DNA from: Flammeovirga sp. SJP92 | GTDB taxonomy: Bacteria; Bacteroidota; Bacteroidia; Cytophagales; Flammeovirgaceae | NCBI RefSeq assembly: GCF_001583495.1 | Contig: NZ_LQAQ01000100.1 | Location: 62,001 to 126,000 of the forward strand | DNA: 64,000 bases | Direction of reading: 5' to 3' | Part shown: piece by piece, positions 34,378 through 42,600 of the stretch | Layout of the letters: every line of letters begins with the position of its first letter | Numbering within the stretch: position 1 is the stretch's first letter | The notes under the pieces: generated by a model | Told to the model about the DNA's origin: nothing | The model's input: only the letters and a program-made list of their open reading frames with translations | Database searches by the model: none | Program-made: the position numbers and the translations under genes

Positions 34378-34998
34378 ATGGCATTTTTAAAGCGAAACTA
34401 CGGGTGGATCATCGTCACGATCCTTGCGGTATTACCTCTGATTATTTTAAGTAAAATGATTCACATTGACTGGACGAATGGCCTATCAATGTCATTGGTA
34501 GAAAGTGCAGGAAAAGGGGATCGTACCACATTGGATATGTTGTATCATATCTCAGGTGAATTTGCCATCCGATGGTTGACAGCCGTTCTGACTTGTACTC
34601 CACTTTTTATACTGTTTGGAGTCACAAATCTTTTTGTTCGTCAAGCGATGGGTATTGCGGCTGCCGTTTGGAGTATTCTTCATTTTGTCATTTTTATAGC
34701 GATGGAAGGCTTTCTGGAAACGTTCACGGAGGTGAATTATGTAGCTGGTTTTATTGCTGTATTGATATTAATACCATTGTTATTTACATCGAATAGAAAA
34801 TCGATGAAGCGTTTAAAAAGCAAATGGAAGAAACTTCAGAAGTATGCTTATATCGCTATCATTTTAAGTTTAGTGCATGTAGCACTTTTAGAAAAAACAT
34901 GGATTATCTATGCTGTAGTGGTAGGAGTAGGTTTTATCATTAGAATACCTGCGGTGAAGGAACGCATCATAGGGTTCAGATTGAAAAGGAAAAAATGA
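34378..34998 (+). CDS. YedZ/MsrQ-like heme-binding membrane protein (ferric-reductase-like)
   Basis: 206 residues from the ATG at 34378; a start at 34282 would run through the palindromic repeat and is rejected. Five to six transmembrane helices carry three in-membrane histidines, His57 (YHISGE), His102 (ILHFVIF) and His167 (LVHVALL), the arrangement of the YedZ/MsrQ heme-b proteins. It would transfer electrons across the inner membrane to a periplasmic or cytoplasmic partner. The next gene overlaps its stop by four bases (ATGA) and encodes an FAD-binding reductase, a natural electron donor. No msrP gene is in view. Confidence 0.75.
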   Translation: MAFLKRNYGWIIVTILAVLPLIILSKMIHIDWTNGLSMSLVESAGKGDRTTLDMLYHISGEFAIRWLTAVLTCTPLFILFGVTNLFVRQAMGIAAAVWSILHFVIFIAMEGFLETFTEVNYVAGFIAVLILIPLLFTSNRKSMKRLKSKWKKLQKYAYIAIILSLVHVALLEKTWIIYAVVVGVGFIIRIPAVKERIIGFRLKRKK

Positions 34999-35723
34999 AA
35001 ATCATAGAAAATATATTGAAATCTGTCGTTTTGGACGAAGCCGTGATTTCAGAAAAAGAACAACTATCAAAATCTGCTTACAGAATTCGTATTCAAAGTG
35101 AAAAAATAAAAGGATTAGACTTTCACCCTGGTGCATTTCTGAGAATGGGTATCGGAATTGGAAAAGAAGAACTTTCCATGAAAGACAAAGTCAGAAGCTA
35201 CAGCATTTGGGACATAAATCATCAAGAAGGCTTTATTGATATTGCGATCGCTACTCATAGCAATGGTATTGGATCACATTGGGTGACGAATTGTGAAGTG
35301 GGAGAAAAACTTTATTTTAAGTTGAAAAAAGGGAAGTTCTTAGCCGATGATTCAGCAGACAGTTATTTGATGATTGGAGACCTCTCGGCACTTTCACACC
35401 TTTATATGATTCAAAAAAATATTGGTGCAAATAAGAATGTCAAAGGGATAGTGTATAGTCATGATCAAAATGAATTGTTTGAAGATTTGGATGGGAATAC
35501 TCCTTTCGACTTCTACGAATTACCTCAAAATCCATCTCAAGAAATCATTGGGAAAATAAAAGAGATCTTACCAGACTTGGAAGGGAAAAGGATGGTTTAC
35601 ATAGCGGGAGATAGCCGATTATGTGTGGCCCTTACTCAATTTTTCAGAAAGGAATTAAATTGGGAATCTTCTCAAATTAAAACGAAACCCTTTTGGAACC
35701 CTGAGAAGAAAGGTTTAGAATAG
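34995..35723 (+). CDS. FAD-binding reductase, siderophore-interacting-protein-like
   Basis: 242 residues of a ferredoxin-reductase-like fold. RSYSIWD is the FAD-binding RxYS motif (about residue 71), and a C-terminal NAD(P)-binding half follows (MIGDLSAL and VYIAGDSRLC). This combination is seen in siderophore-interacting proteins and flavin reductases, which use NAD(P)H to reduce an acceptor. Its start overlaps the YedZ-like gene by four bases, so the pair likely forms one electron-transfer unit. A terminator follows about 12 bases after the stop. Confidence 0.8.
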   Translation: MKIIENILKSVVLDEAVISEKEQLSKSAYRIRIQSEKIKGLDFHPGAFLRMGIGIGKEELSMKDKVRSYSIWDINHQEGFIDIAIATHSNGIGSHWVTNCEVGEKLYFKLKKGKFLADDSADSYLMIGDLSALSHLYMIQKNIGANKNVKGIVYSHDQNELFEDLDGNTPFDFYELPQNPSQEIIGKIKEILPDLEGKRMVYIAGDSRLCVALTQFFRKELNWESSQIKTKPFWNPEKKGLE

Positions 35724-35734
35724 TTAAAAACAAA

Positions 35735-35775
35735 ATAGCTTGTAAAGAAAATCTTCAGCAAGCTCTTTTATTTTC
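35735..35775 (+). terminator. Terminator after the FAD-binding reductase
   Basis: AGCTTG (35737-35742) pairs with CAAGCT (35759-35764), followed by a T-rich run. Confidence 0.7.
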
Positions 35776-35836
35776 ATTTATAATTAACTTATATACTGAT
35801 AGTTGTAACCGTTTGACGATTTTTAAGGGAAATTCT

Positions 35837-36388
35837 TCATCTAGGAAATACAAGCTTCCCTACAATAAAAAGAGCCCCAAAAGCAAATACTCCTAGAAAT
35901 AACAAAAATGACCCTATTTGCCCTGATCGTTGTATTTCAAGGTAATCTTCATAGCTTTTTATGACATCATCATTGATTTGAATAATAAAGTGAGCATTAA
36001 CTCTTGGCGGATTGTTGTAAAGTTCTTTTTTGGGAATTCCTAATTTAAAAATAACAGATTGTGAATTACTCTCAATGTATTTATTAATAGTATGAATAGA
36101 AACATCATTATCTAGATTAAATTCAATTCGAGGGTAATTTTTTAGGTATATCAGTGTATTGGGAATCTTGTTTTTCCCAACCTCTATTTGTTTAAAATGT
36201 TTTAATTCTCCAGTGATAGTTACGAAATCATTTTCGGGGAGTGTAGGATCCGTGATAACTTCAATTATAGCTACAAAGGCTAAGATCGCGGACATAGCTA
36301 TTATACTAAGACCTGCTATTGTATAGCTTCTGCCGTTCCTCTGAAATTCTCTTTCATTTCTAAAATCAATTAGTTCACGTAAAGTCAT
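35837..36388 (-). CDS. Two-helix membrane protein of unknown function
   Basis: 183 residues. A transmembrane helix lies near 23-45 and another near 160-180, with a soluble mostly beta segment between them (FVTITGELKHFKQIEVGKNK). The topology suggests that the middle part sits outside the cytoplasm. I recognise no family. It is a lone minus-strand gene between the reductase terminator and the divergent DUF4105 gene, whose start is only about 67 bases away. Confidence 0.65.
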   Translation of the reverse strand: MTLRELIDFRNEREFQRNGRSYTIAGLSIIAMSAILAFVAIIEVITDPTLPENDFVTITGELKHFKQIEVGKNKIPNTLIYLKNYPRIEFNLDNDVSIHTINKYIESNSQSVIFKLGIPKKELYNNPPRVNAHFIIQINDDVIKSYEDYLEIQRSGQIGSFLLFLGVFAFGALFIVGKLVFPR

Positions 36389-36416
36389 TTTATTAAAAAG
36401 TGATTGGTAATTAAGT

Positions 36417-36424
36417 TATATTTG
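36417..36424 (+). promoter_or_regulatory. Possible -7 box for the DUF4105 gene
   Basis: TATATTTG matches TAnnTTTG 31 bases upstream of the ATG. No TTG is found at the standard upstream distance. Confidence 0.45.
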
Positions 36425-36455
36425 CCGATGTATTTTGCCAAAATTAACCATCTAA

Positions 36456-37640
36456 ATGAGAAGAATAATTAAACTAACTTTATTTTTTGTAGCTCTTTTT
36501 ACACTAAAATCATTCGGTAGACAAAAAATCATTTTATCAGAAGAAAGCGAAATCAGTGTTATCACATGTGATATTGGAAAAGAACTTTATTCTTCATTCG
36601 GACATACAGCTTTGCGAGTGAAAGATGAAAAAAACAAATTGGATGTTGTCTTCAATTATGGCTCCTTTGATTTCAGTACGTCCAATTTTTATCTAAAATT
36701 CTCAAGAGGGTCCTTGAACTATTACCTGACAGTGACAACCTATGACAAGTTTATCAGAGAATATACTTATACAGATCGGTCTTTATTCGAACAAATCTTG
36801 GATTTAACAGTACAAGAAAAAAATAAGTTGTTTACAGTTTTAAGTGAAAATATAAAACCTCAGAACAGGTTTTACAGGTATCAATTTTTTAAAGACAATT
36901 GCACCACTCGTATTCGTGATTTTATTCAGAAAGTGACCTATTCCAATTTAGTACAAGACAGCAGTTATATTGAAGAAAGTAAAAGTTACAGAACACTATT
37001 TACGGGTTATTTGAAAAAAGGATCTTGGGTTGATATTGGATTAAATTTATGTTTAGGACTTCCTGCAGATCATAAAACAACATTTGATGAAAGCTTATTT
37101 CTTCCTTTTGAGTTGGAGAAAGCATTAGATCATTCTTATTTAAATGGACATCCTCTTGTAAAAGAAAAAAGAGTATTGTACTCTTCAAGAGCAGGTGCTT
37201 TTATGAACGCGTCTAAGAAGCAGGAAACGTTTAATCCTTTCATTTTGCTGACTTTACTTTCTGTGATTTTAGGAGGTTTAGCCTTCAATCAAAACTATGC
37301 TCCAAAGGTAGATGTATTAGTGTTTGGAGTTTCTGCATTGGTGGGGTTGATTCTTTTCTATTTGGCCGTTTTCTCACTTCATACTCCCACTCATTATAAT
37401 TTGAACCTTTTATGGTTATCGCCTTTCAATCTTATTTTGATTACAAAAAAAGAAAAATTTAAAAAGATGTACTGTAAGCTTTATCTCATTCTGCTTGCAC
37501 TCGTTTTTATCATAAATAGTATTGTAGGTTATTTCAATCCCATTTTCTTTCCCATTACAATTGTTTTGATGGTAAGGCTTTCTACCCTATCAGGTTGGTT
37601 GTACTACCCCAGACTTGAAGGGAAAAGCGTCACGTATTGA
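36456..37640 (+). CDS. DUF4105 domain membrane protein
   Basis: 394 residues. A signal peptide or anchor (about 1-21) precedes a DUF4105 (Lnb N-terminal periplasmic) domain: SSFGHTALRVKDE, NYGSFDF and FKDNCTTRIRDF with its Cys are the conserved blocks, which resemble papain-like/NlpC-type catalytic residues His and Cys. Four to five transmembrane helices then fill residues 260-385. The architecture matches the N-terminal part of lacto-N-biosidase-like helper proteins found widely in Bacteroidota. Function is unknown; an envelope cysteine-protease or acyltransferase role is possible. Confidence 0.82.
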   Translation: MRRIIKLTLFFVALFTLKSFGRQKIILSEESEISVITCDIGKELYSSFGHTALRVKDEKNKLDVVFNYGSFDFSTSNFYLKFSRGSLNYYLTVTTYDKFIREYTYTDRSLFEQILDLTVQEKNKLFTVLSENIKPQNRFYRYQFFKDNCTTRIRDFIQKVTYSNLVQDSSYIEESKSYRTLFTGYLKKGSWVDIGLNLCLGLPADHKTTFDESLFLPFELEKALDHSYLNGHPLVKEKRVLYSSRAGAFMNASKKQETFNPFILLTLLSVILGGLAFNQNYAPKVDVLVFGVSALVGLILFYLAVFSLHTPTHYNLNLLWLSPFNLILITKKEKFKKMYCKLYLILLALVFIINSIVGYFNPIFFPITIVLMVRLSTLSGWLYYPRLEGKSVTY

Positions 37641-37694
37641 GCCGTTAAAAATATTTTTTGGTTTGAGCTTTAGCTAGTATATAATCATTTAGGC

Positions 37695-37755
37695 GAAAGA
37701 AATGGAATTTTACTTTTGACTTCAAAGCCTTGATTTTTTTGTTTCGTTTTTTGCT
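37695..37755. repeat. Dispersed intergenic repeat, copy 1
   Basis: About 60 bases match, at roughly 84% identity by eye, the reverse complement of 54485-54545; the shared core includes CTTTTGACTTC and AAGCCTTGATTTTTTTG. Both copies lie in long noncoding stretches. Confidence 0.65.
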
Positions 37756-37802
37756 CCCCGTCCATAAACCTTGAAGTTGGAATTGTGATTAGAATTCAAG
37801 AA

Positions 37803-37843
37803 TAAAAAAAGAGCTTGCAGAAACTAAATTCCACAAGCCCTTT
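37803..37843 (-). terminator. Terminator after the alcohol dehydrogenase gene
   Basis: On the minus strand GGGCTTG and CAAGCTC pair across a 16-base loop and are followed by seven T. Confidence 0.75.
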
Positions 37844-37864
37844 CCCATTATTGTGCATTCTAAA

Positions 37865-39034
37865 TTAGATACTCATTTCTACAATTTCTTGTACTTTTTC
37901 TAAAGTGATATCACCTCTTTCACCAAGTCCTAACCACTTTCTTTCTTCAAAGCGAGAGGTAATAGTCTTTGCTACTTCAGCGTGATCTTCAGTGTAATCA
38001 GAGATTTTTGTTTTGATGCCCATAGAGTGGAAGAATTCTACAGTTCTTTCGATAGTAGCTTGTGCTTTATCTTCTTCAGAACCTTCAGTAATTCCCCATA
38101 CTCTTTCACCGTACTGTACTAGTTTATCTTTCTTGTTGTTGAACATTACTCTATACAAGTTAGGTCCAATGATGGCCAATGTTCGTGCGTGATCAATTTC
38201 ATACAATGCTGTCAATTCGTGACCGATCATGTGAGTAGCCCAATCTGTTGGTACACCTTGCTGAATCAATCCATTCAATGCCATTGTACAGCACCACATA
38301 AAGTTACCCGCCAAAGTACTGTCGCCTGGATTAGCAATTACTTGAGGAGCAATTTCTACTAAAGTCTGTAAAATACCTTCAGCAAAACGATCTTGAAGTG
38401 GAGCTTGAGCAGGGTAAGTCAGATATTGTTCCAATACGTGAGTGAAAGCATCTGTAAGACCATTCACTACTTGTCTTTCTGGAAGAGAAGCGACAACTCT
38501 TGGATCAAGAACAGAGAATTTCGGGAAACAAAGAGGTCCGCCAAATGCTAATTTCTCTTTAGTGCCTTCTCTTGTCACAACAGAGCCAGAGTTCATTTCA
38601 GAACCAGTGGCAGGAAGTGTAAGCACAGTGCCAAATGGAACGGCTTCTGTCACTTTCTTACCTAATCCTTTTTTGATAATATCCCAAGGGTCACTTTCTG
38701 TAAATGGAATAGCAACGCAAAGGAATTTAGTAGCGTCAATCACAGATCCGCCACCTACAGCAAGAATAAAGTCAATATTTTCTTTGATGGCCAATTCTCT
38801 CGCTTTCATGATGGTTTCATAACGAGGGTTTGGCTCAATACCACCAAAATCAACAACATTTCGATCTGCCAGTGATTTTTTCACATCATCATAGATACCG
38901 TTTTTCTTGATACTACCACCTCCATATACTAAAAGGATGTTTTTAGCATCAGCGGGAATATGTTTGTTGACTTCCTCAATTCTGTTTTCACCAAAAACGA
39001 GACGGGTTGGGTTCCAAAGTTCAAAATTTTTCAT
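37865..39034 (-). CDS. Iron-containing alcohol dehydrogenase, YqhD type
   Basis: 389 residues. The NAD(P) loop GGGSVIDATKF is near residue 95 and TLPATGSEMNSGSV follows. Metal ligands of the group III Fe-ADH fold are visible in HVLEQYL, HMIGHELTALYEIDHARTL (two His). It is closest in pattern to the broad-substrate, NADPH-linked YqhD aldehyde reductases, with NFMWCCTMALNGL. It reduces short-chain aldehydes in the cytoplasm, a detoxification role. It is a single-gene transcription unit. Confidence 0.87.
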   Translation of the reverse strand: MKNFELWNPTRLVFGENRIEEVNKHIPADAKNILLVYGGGSIKKNGIYDDVKKSLADRNVVDFGGIEPNPRYETIMKARELAIKENIDFILAVGGGSVIDATKFLCVAIPFTESDPWDIIKKGLGKKVTEAVPFGTVLTLPATGSEMNSGSVVTREGTKEKLAFGGPLCFPKFSVLDPRVVASLPERQVVNGLTDAFTHVLEQYLTYPAQAPLQDRFAEGILQTLVEIAPQVIANPGDSTLAGNFMWCCTMALNGLIQQGVPTDWATHMIGHELTALYEIDHARTLAIIGPNLYRVMFNNKKDKLVQYGERVWGITEGSEEDKAQATIERTVEFFHSMGIKTKISDYTEDHAEVAKTITSRFEERKWLGLGERGDITLEKVQEIVEMSI

Positions 39035-39209
39035 TACTAAGTATGTATTATTAAGCGGTTATTGTAGTTGTGATTTCAATTCATCAACTACTTATGTGTT
39101 CTAACAACTATTTACTTAAAGTGTTCAAGAAAAGCTAGTAAAAGATTTAAAAAAATGGAGGTTGAAGAAAGATTTTAACCTACATCAATTTTTTATGAAT
39201 TGATAAAAG

Positions 39210-39243
39210 AAAAACCTCCAGTAATATTGAATTACTGGAGGTT
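39210..39243. terminator. Terminator between the dehydrogenase and lipoprotein genes
   Basis: A 12-base perfect stem (ACCTCCAGTAAT with ATTACTGGAGGT) with a five-base loop; on the minus strand T follows, so it serves the lipoprotein gene. Confidence 0.8.
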
Positions 39244-39269
39244 CATGATCAATGGAGAAAAAGTAATTT

Positions 39270-40487
39270 TTAGTTCATTTTACCAATTCCATCGATGGTT
39301 CCATCAATATTTTGTTCAATGATTGTATAGGTACCATCATTGTGTAAATGACCAACCGCAGTTTTACCATTATGTTGGGAAGTACCCCAGAAAATACTTT
39401 CTCCTAAATCATTAGAAGCAATATCATAAACAGTAATACCTTCAAATTGCATGATATGTTGTGATGAATAATCAACTGGATCGATCTTAAGCAACAGAGG
39501 ATTACCAGTAGTATTGATTCCAGCAATTACCATTTTATCTTTTGACTTTTCAGTCGTTTGGTTATTGATAATATTAAAATCTCTCAGCGATGTAATTAAA
39601 ACTTCTTCACTCTCTTCTGTATTAACAAGCTCATAGATTTCATTACAGCCAATACCCATGACCTTGTTTTCAAATGTCATTATTTTAGATAAACCACAAG
39701 AAAGTACAAAACGGTTGTCTCCATAATTTCTTGAAGTTTGCTGATCAGTATCTACTAACTGTACATTCGTTTCATTATCATTGTCTACAGGTTTGTAGTA
39801 GAAAAGTTCATTCTCATTTAAACCATTCCAAAGTACAGTAAATCCTACTTTATTGACGGTGTCAATTTTCTTTGATGAATTTGCTGTTTGCAGATGAATT
39901 TCGACAAAATTATCTACAGAGGCCGAGTAAAGGATATTACCTCTTGGGTCAGCAGCAAAACCTGTGATTGCACCATCGTGAGCAGTAGAAATAGGGACTT
40001 CAACTATTGAATTTTCACTTGTAACAATACTGTACAATTTACTATCATTACCAAGGTAAATTACCCCTGCACTAGTAGGAATAAATTGCTCACAAAAGAA
40101 AAACTTCCCTGAGATAGGAGGAGCTGACTGCATAGGAGTTGTGTTGCCATTTCTATTGTCTAAAATATAGTTTTCAACACCTTGAAACCCTAGGTAGAGT
40201 AGGTCATTATTGATTTGATGAAGATCAGTAGGTAACCACTGAGGAATAAAAGTTTCATCAAAATTATTGGTATAAGTCACCGTGTCGATCTCATTTTCAT
40301 TGGTTACCTTATACAGTCTTTTTCTGTTTTCAGTATCCACCACATTAGGACCAATAAAGATGCTTGAAGCATAACTCAGGTCAATGTTTTTGATATGCTC
40401 TTGAGGGACTAGTTGATCGTTCTCCTTGTTACATCCAACTGCAAAAAGGATCACAGCAAGGATCATAGACAGTTTTGTCGTTTTCAT
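39270..40487 (-). CDS. Lipoprotein with a beta-propeller-like body, function unknown
   Basis: 405 residues. The lipobox is FAVGC with Cys19 after a short basic and hydrophobic signal. The body is beta-rich with repeated SxDxN/GN patterns (YLGNDSKLYSI, FAADPRGNILYSASVD, NDLGESIFWGTSQHNG), suggesting a WD/propeller-like fold. It should be anchored to the outer or inner membrane. No family is recognised with confidence. It diverges from the SMC operon, with 332 bases between start codons. Confidence 0.72.
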   Translation of the reverse strand: MKTTKLSMILAVILFAVGCNKENDQLVPQEHIKNIDLSYASSIFIGPNVVDTENRKRLYKVTNENEIDTVTYTNNFDETFIPQWLPTDLHQINNDLLYLGFQGVENYILDNRNGNTTPMQSAPPISGKFFFCEQFIPTSAGVIYLGNDSKLYSIVTSENSIVEVPISTAHDGAITGFAADPRGNILYSASVDNFVEIHLQTANSSKKIDTVNKVGFTVLWNGLNENELFYYKPVDNDNETNVQLVDTDQQTSRNYGDNRFVLSCGLSKIMTFENKVMGIGCNEIYELVNTEESEEVLITSLRDFNIINNQTTEKSKDKMVIAGINTTGNPLLLKIDPVDYSSQHIMQFEGITVYDIASNDLGESIFWGTSQHNGKTAVGHLHNDGTYTIIEQNIDGTIDGIGKMN

Positions 40488-40819
40488 TTTTTTAATTGTA
40501 GAATTAATAAATTATTAGGTACGTTAATAGATTGCCAATCAATTATATTTATGAGGTATTTACTCTCTTGTTTTAGTAAATTTGTAGTATAAAAATGAAT
40601 ATTTTTATTGATGAATAAAGAGGGTGTTTCTGTTTATTATCATTCCTTTAATTCATTTAACCATACGCAGGTTGATTTAAATAATTTTTATAAATACTTT
40701 ATCAATCTTTAGGACGTGAGAAAAAAGTGGTGAATTACTTGCATAACTTCTCCCGTCTTTATTAATTATGAGGTTCTAGTTGATGAAGTTCATTCATCAT
40801 TATTCAAAACCAACGATAA
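40488..40819. other. Divergent promoter region of the lipoprotein gene and the SMC operon
   Basis: 332 bases, AT-rich, no ORF. TAAATTTG at 40577-40584 fits a -7 box for plus-strand transcription, leaving a leader of about 230 bases to the SMC operon. I see no operator or repeat that I can name. Confidence 0.45.
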
Positions 40820-42040
40820 GTGGCAGATATACAGACAGCTGATGAATTAATACGAGAACTTTACAGGCATCGGAAAGTGATCAATCATCTTTTTAAGAAG
40901 AAGAGTGCTTCTTTTGATGAACTCACGGAGATTGCTGATGGTAAGGAAAAGGAAATCTTGCAGGCCAATGCAAGAGGGATTATCTCTTTGCAGGAAGGGG
41001 AACCTGTACGTTTAGACGAACGTCTACTTAATTTTGTAGAGGATTTTCTGGAGATCAATGAGGATATCCGAAATTTTGAGATTGATGAGAGCATCAGAAT
41101 CTTGAAGAAGACGATTTACCTTTATGAAATTGATGAGGATAGCAGGGAGAGAGAGCGTTATTTAAATAGAGTAAAACGAAACCTGAACAGTATTGGGAGG
41201 GTAATTCGTAAGAATGCGGCCACGCTTAGTGCTTTAGTAAAACAAGAATATAAAACGGCATCTTCAATTGAACTCAAAAAAGTGAAAATTGAAGACCACA
41301 ACGAACAAGCTGAAAAGCTTCTACAATTGATTCAAAACGCTGAGGAATTGCTGGAAAATCCATTCTTCAGAGTAGTACAAGACGAAGGACTTCGTACCAT
41401 CGTCAATGAACTAAGAGGAAATCACCTGACCATGGCACGTCATAACTTGATTGCCTTACGTCAGGAAATTGTCCGCTTTATCAATCAGATTGCAGAGCTT
41501 GATCGTCAACATAAAAAGATCTTACAACTCAAGAAATACAGAGATTTGTATGAGTTGGAAGTGCGTACCAATGTGGAGGAAGTCTTCACACATGAAAATG
41601 CTTTGTTCTTCGATACGCAATTACGTTTTCAAACCATGTTGGATTTGGATTACCTAAGAGGTGATGAAGGGTTGGACATTATTGAAAGAGTAGCGATTCG
41701 TCGTCAGCACAAAATGAGAATGCAATTGCAGGCGGAGTTGGATATCGATGGGGATTTATTAGATCCTCAACAGCAGAAAATGTTGCATATCGATTTCAGT
41801 AAGCTGAAAAGAGCGTTCTTCTTACAGGACAAAGACTTATTCCACTTTGTGAAAGAATATGATTATGGATACGAAATGACAGAAGATCAATTGATCAAAA
41901 TTTACTGTCAGGTGGCATTGATTTTTGAAGATGAAATGGATTTTGGATTACCGAAAAACCCATTTGATGATGCCAAACAAATCGAACTCAATGGAAAACA
42001 GTTTGCCTTTATTCGTCCAAAATCAACAGAAAAGAAATAA
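40820..42040 (+). CDS. MksF/JetA-like kleisin-type subunit of an SMC complex
   Basis: 406 residues from GTG at 40820, forced because a TAA lies immediately upstream in frame. The protein is mostly helical: an N-terminal helical bundle, a long central segment and a compact C-terminal region (LKRAFFLQDKDLFHFVKEYDYG). Direct family signatures are hard to see, so the call rests mainly on size, helical make-up and gene order. It is followed by a small MukE-like gene 8 bases downstream and an SMC-type ATPase. In MukBEF, MksBEF and Wadjet systems this position holds the kleisin that links the ATPase heads. Confidence 0.6.
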   Translation: MADIQTADELIRELYRHRKVINHLFKKKSASFDELTEIADGKEKEILQANARGIISLQEGEPVRLDERLLNFVEDFLEINEDIRNFEIDESIRILKKTIYLYEIDEDSRERERYLNRVKRNLNSIGRVIRKNAATLSALVKQEYKTASSIELKKVKIEDHNEQAEKLLQLIQNAEELLENPFFRVVQDEGLRTIVNELRGNHLTMARHNLIALRQEIVRFINQIAELDRQHKKILQLKKYRDLYELEVRTNVEEVFTHENALFFDTQLRFQTMLDLDYLRGDEGLDIIERVAIRRQHKMRMQLQAELDIDGDLLDPQQQKMLHIDFSKLKRAFFLQDKDLFHFVKEYDYGYEMTEDQLIKIYCQVALIFEDEMDFGLPKNPFDDAKQIELNGKQFAFIRPKSTEKK

Positions 42041-42048
42041 CAAACAGC

Positions 42049-42600
42049 ATGAATATAGATCATAATAGTACCCGTCGAGTATTTGAGATGCTCAGTCGAG
42101 GACAATTTTTGAGTGCTAATACCATAAGACCGGAATTCAGAAAACTATACGATGAAGTAGAGGAATATTTTTCTGCATTCGAAAGCGTCTATGCCCCACT
42201 TGGGTTTCACCTAAAGAAAGGAAATAATTACTTCTATTTTTCTCGTGAAGGTGGTCGTCAAACCATTGAAGAGAAAATCGAACGTTTCTATAAATACATT
42301 GATCGATTGGCATTTTTTGCAACCTTCGCTCCTGGATTTGGAGAAGGAATGCGTTTTTATGTCAAAGATATTGTACATAAATGCAATGTTGAAACCGACT
42401 TGAATGATCAGCTTCAACGTTTTGGCTCCGACAAATCGATCTCTACACATGATAAAGTAAGAGACCTTGTAGACGAAATGAAAAGACAGGGTTTTATGGA
42501 GTGTGAGGATGATGAAAACGAAGGTTATATCGTTTTATCTTCTTACAACTACCTGAAAGATATTGTTGATTTAATAGACATTGATCCAACTAACGAATAA
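42049..42600 (+). CDS. MksE/JetB-like small subunit of the SMC complex
   Basis: 183 residues, the size of MksE/JetB (DUF4194-type) proteins, with winged-helix-like segments: FEMLSRGQFLSANT at the start and LVDEMKRQGFMECEDDENEGYIVLSSYNY at the C-terminus (in pieces, a wing-like strand pair). It starts 8 bases after the kleisin-like gene and overlaps the SMC gene by one base (TAATG), so the three are translationally coupled. Family call by position and pattern; no cytoplasmic export signal. Confidence 0.62.
   Translation: MNIDHNSTRRVFEMLSRGQFLSANTIRPEFRKLYDEVEEYFSAFESVYAPLGFHLKKGNNYFYFSREGGRQTIEEKIERFYKYIDRLAFFATFAPGFGEGMRFYVKDIVHKCNVETDLNDQLQRFGSDKSISTHDKVRDLVDEMKRQGFMECEDDENEGYIVLSSYNYLKDIVDLIDIDPTNE

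Noticed and set aside
38442-38822. Open frame of 126 codons opposite the alcohol dehydrogenase gene
   Set aside because: It lies wholly antisense within a clear iron-containing dehydrogenase and shows no protein-like motif.
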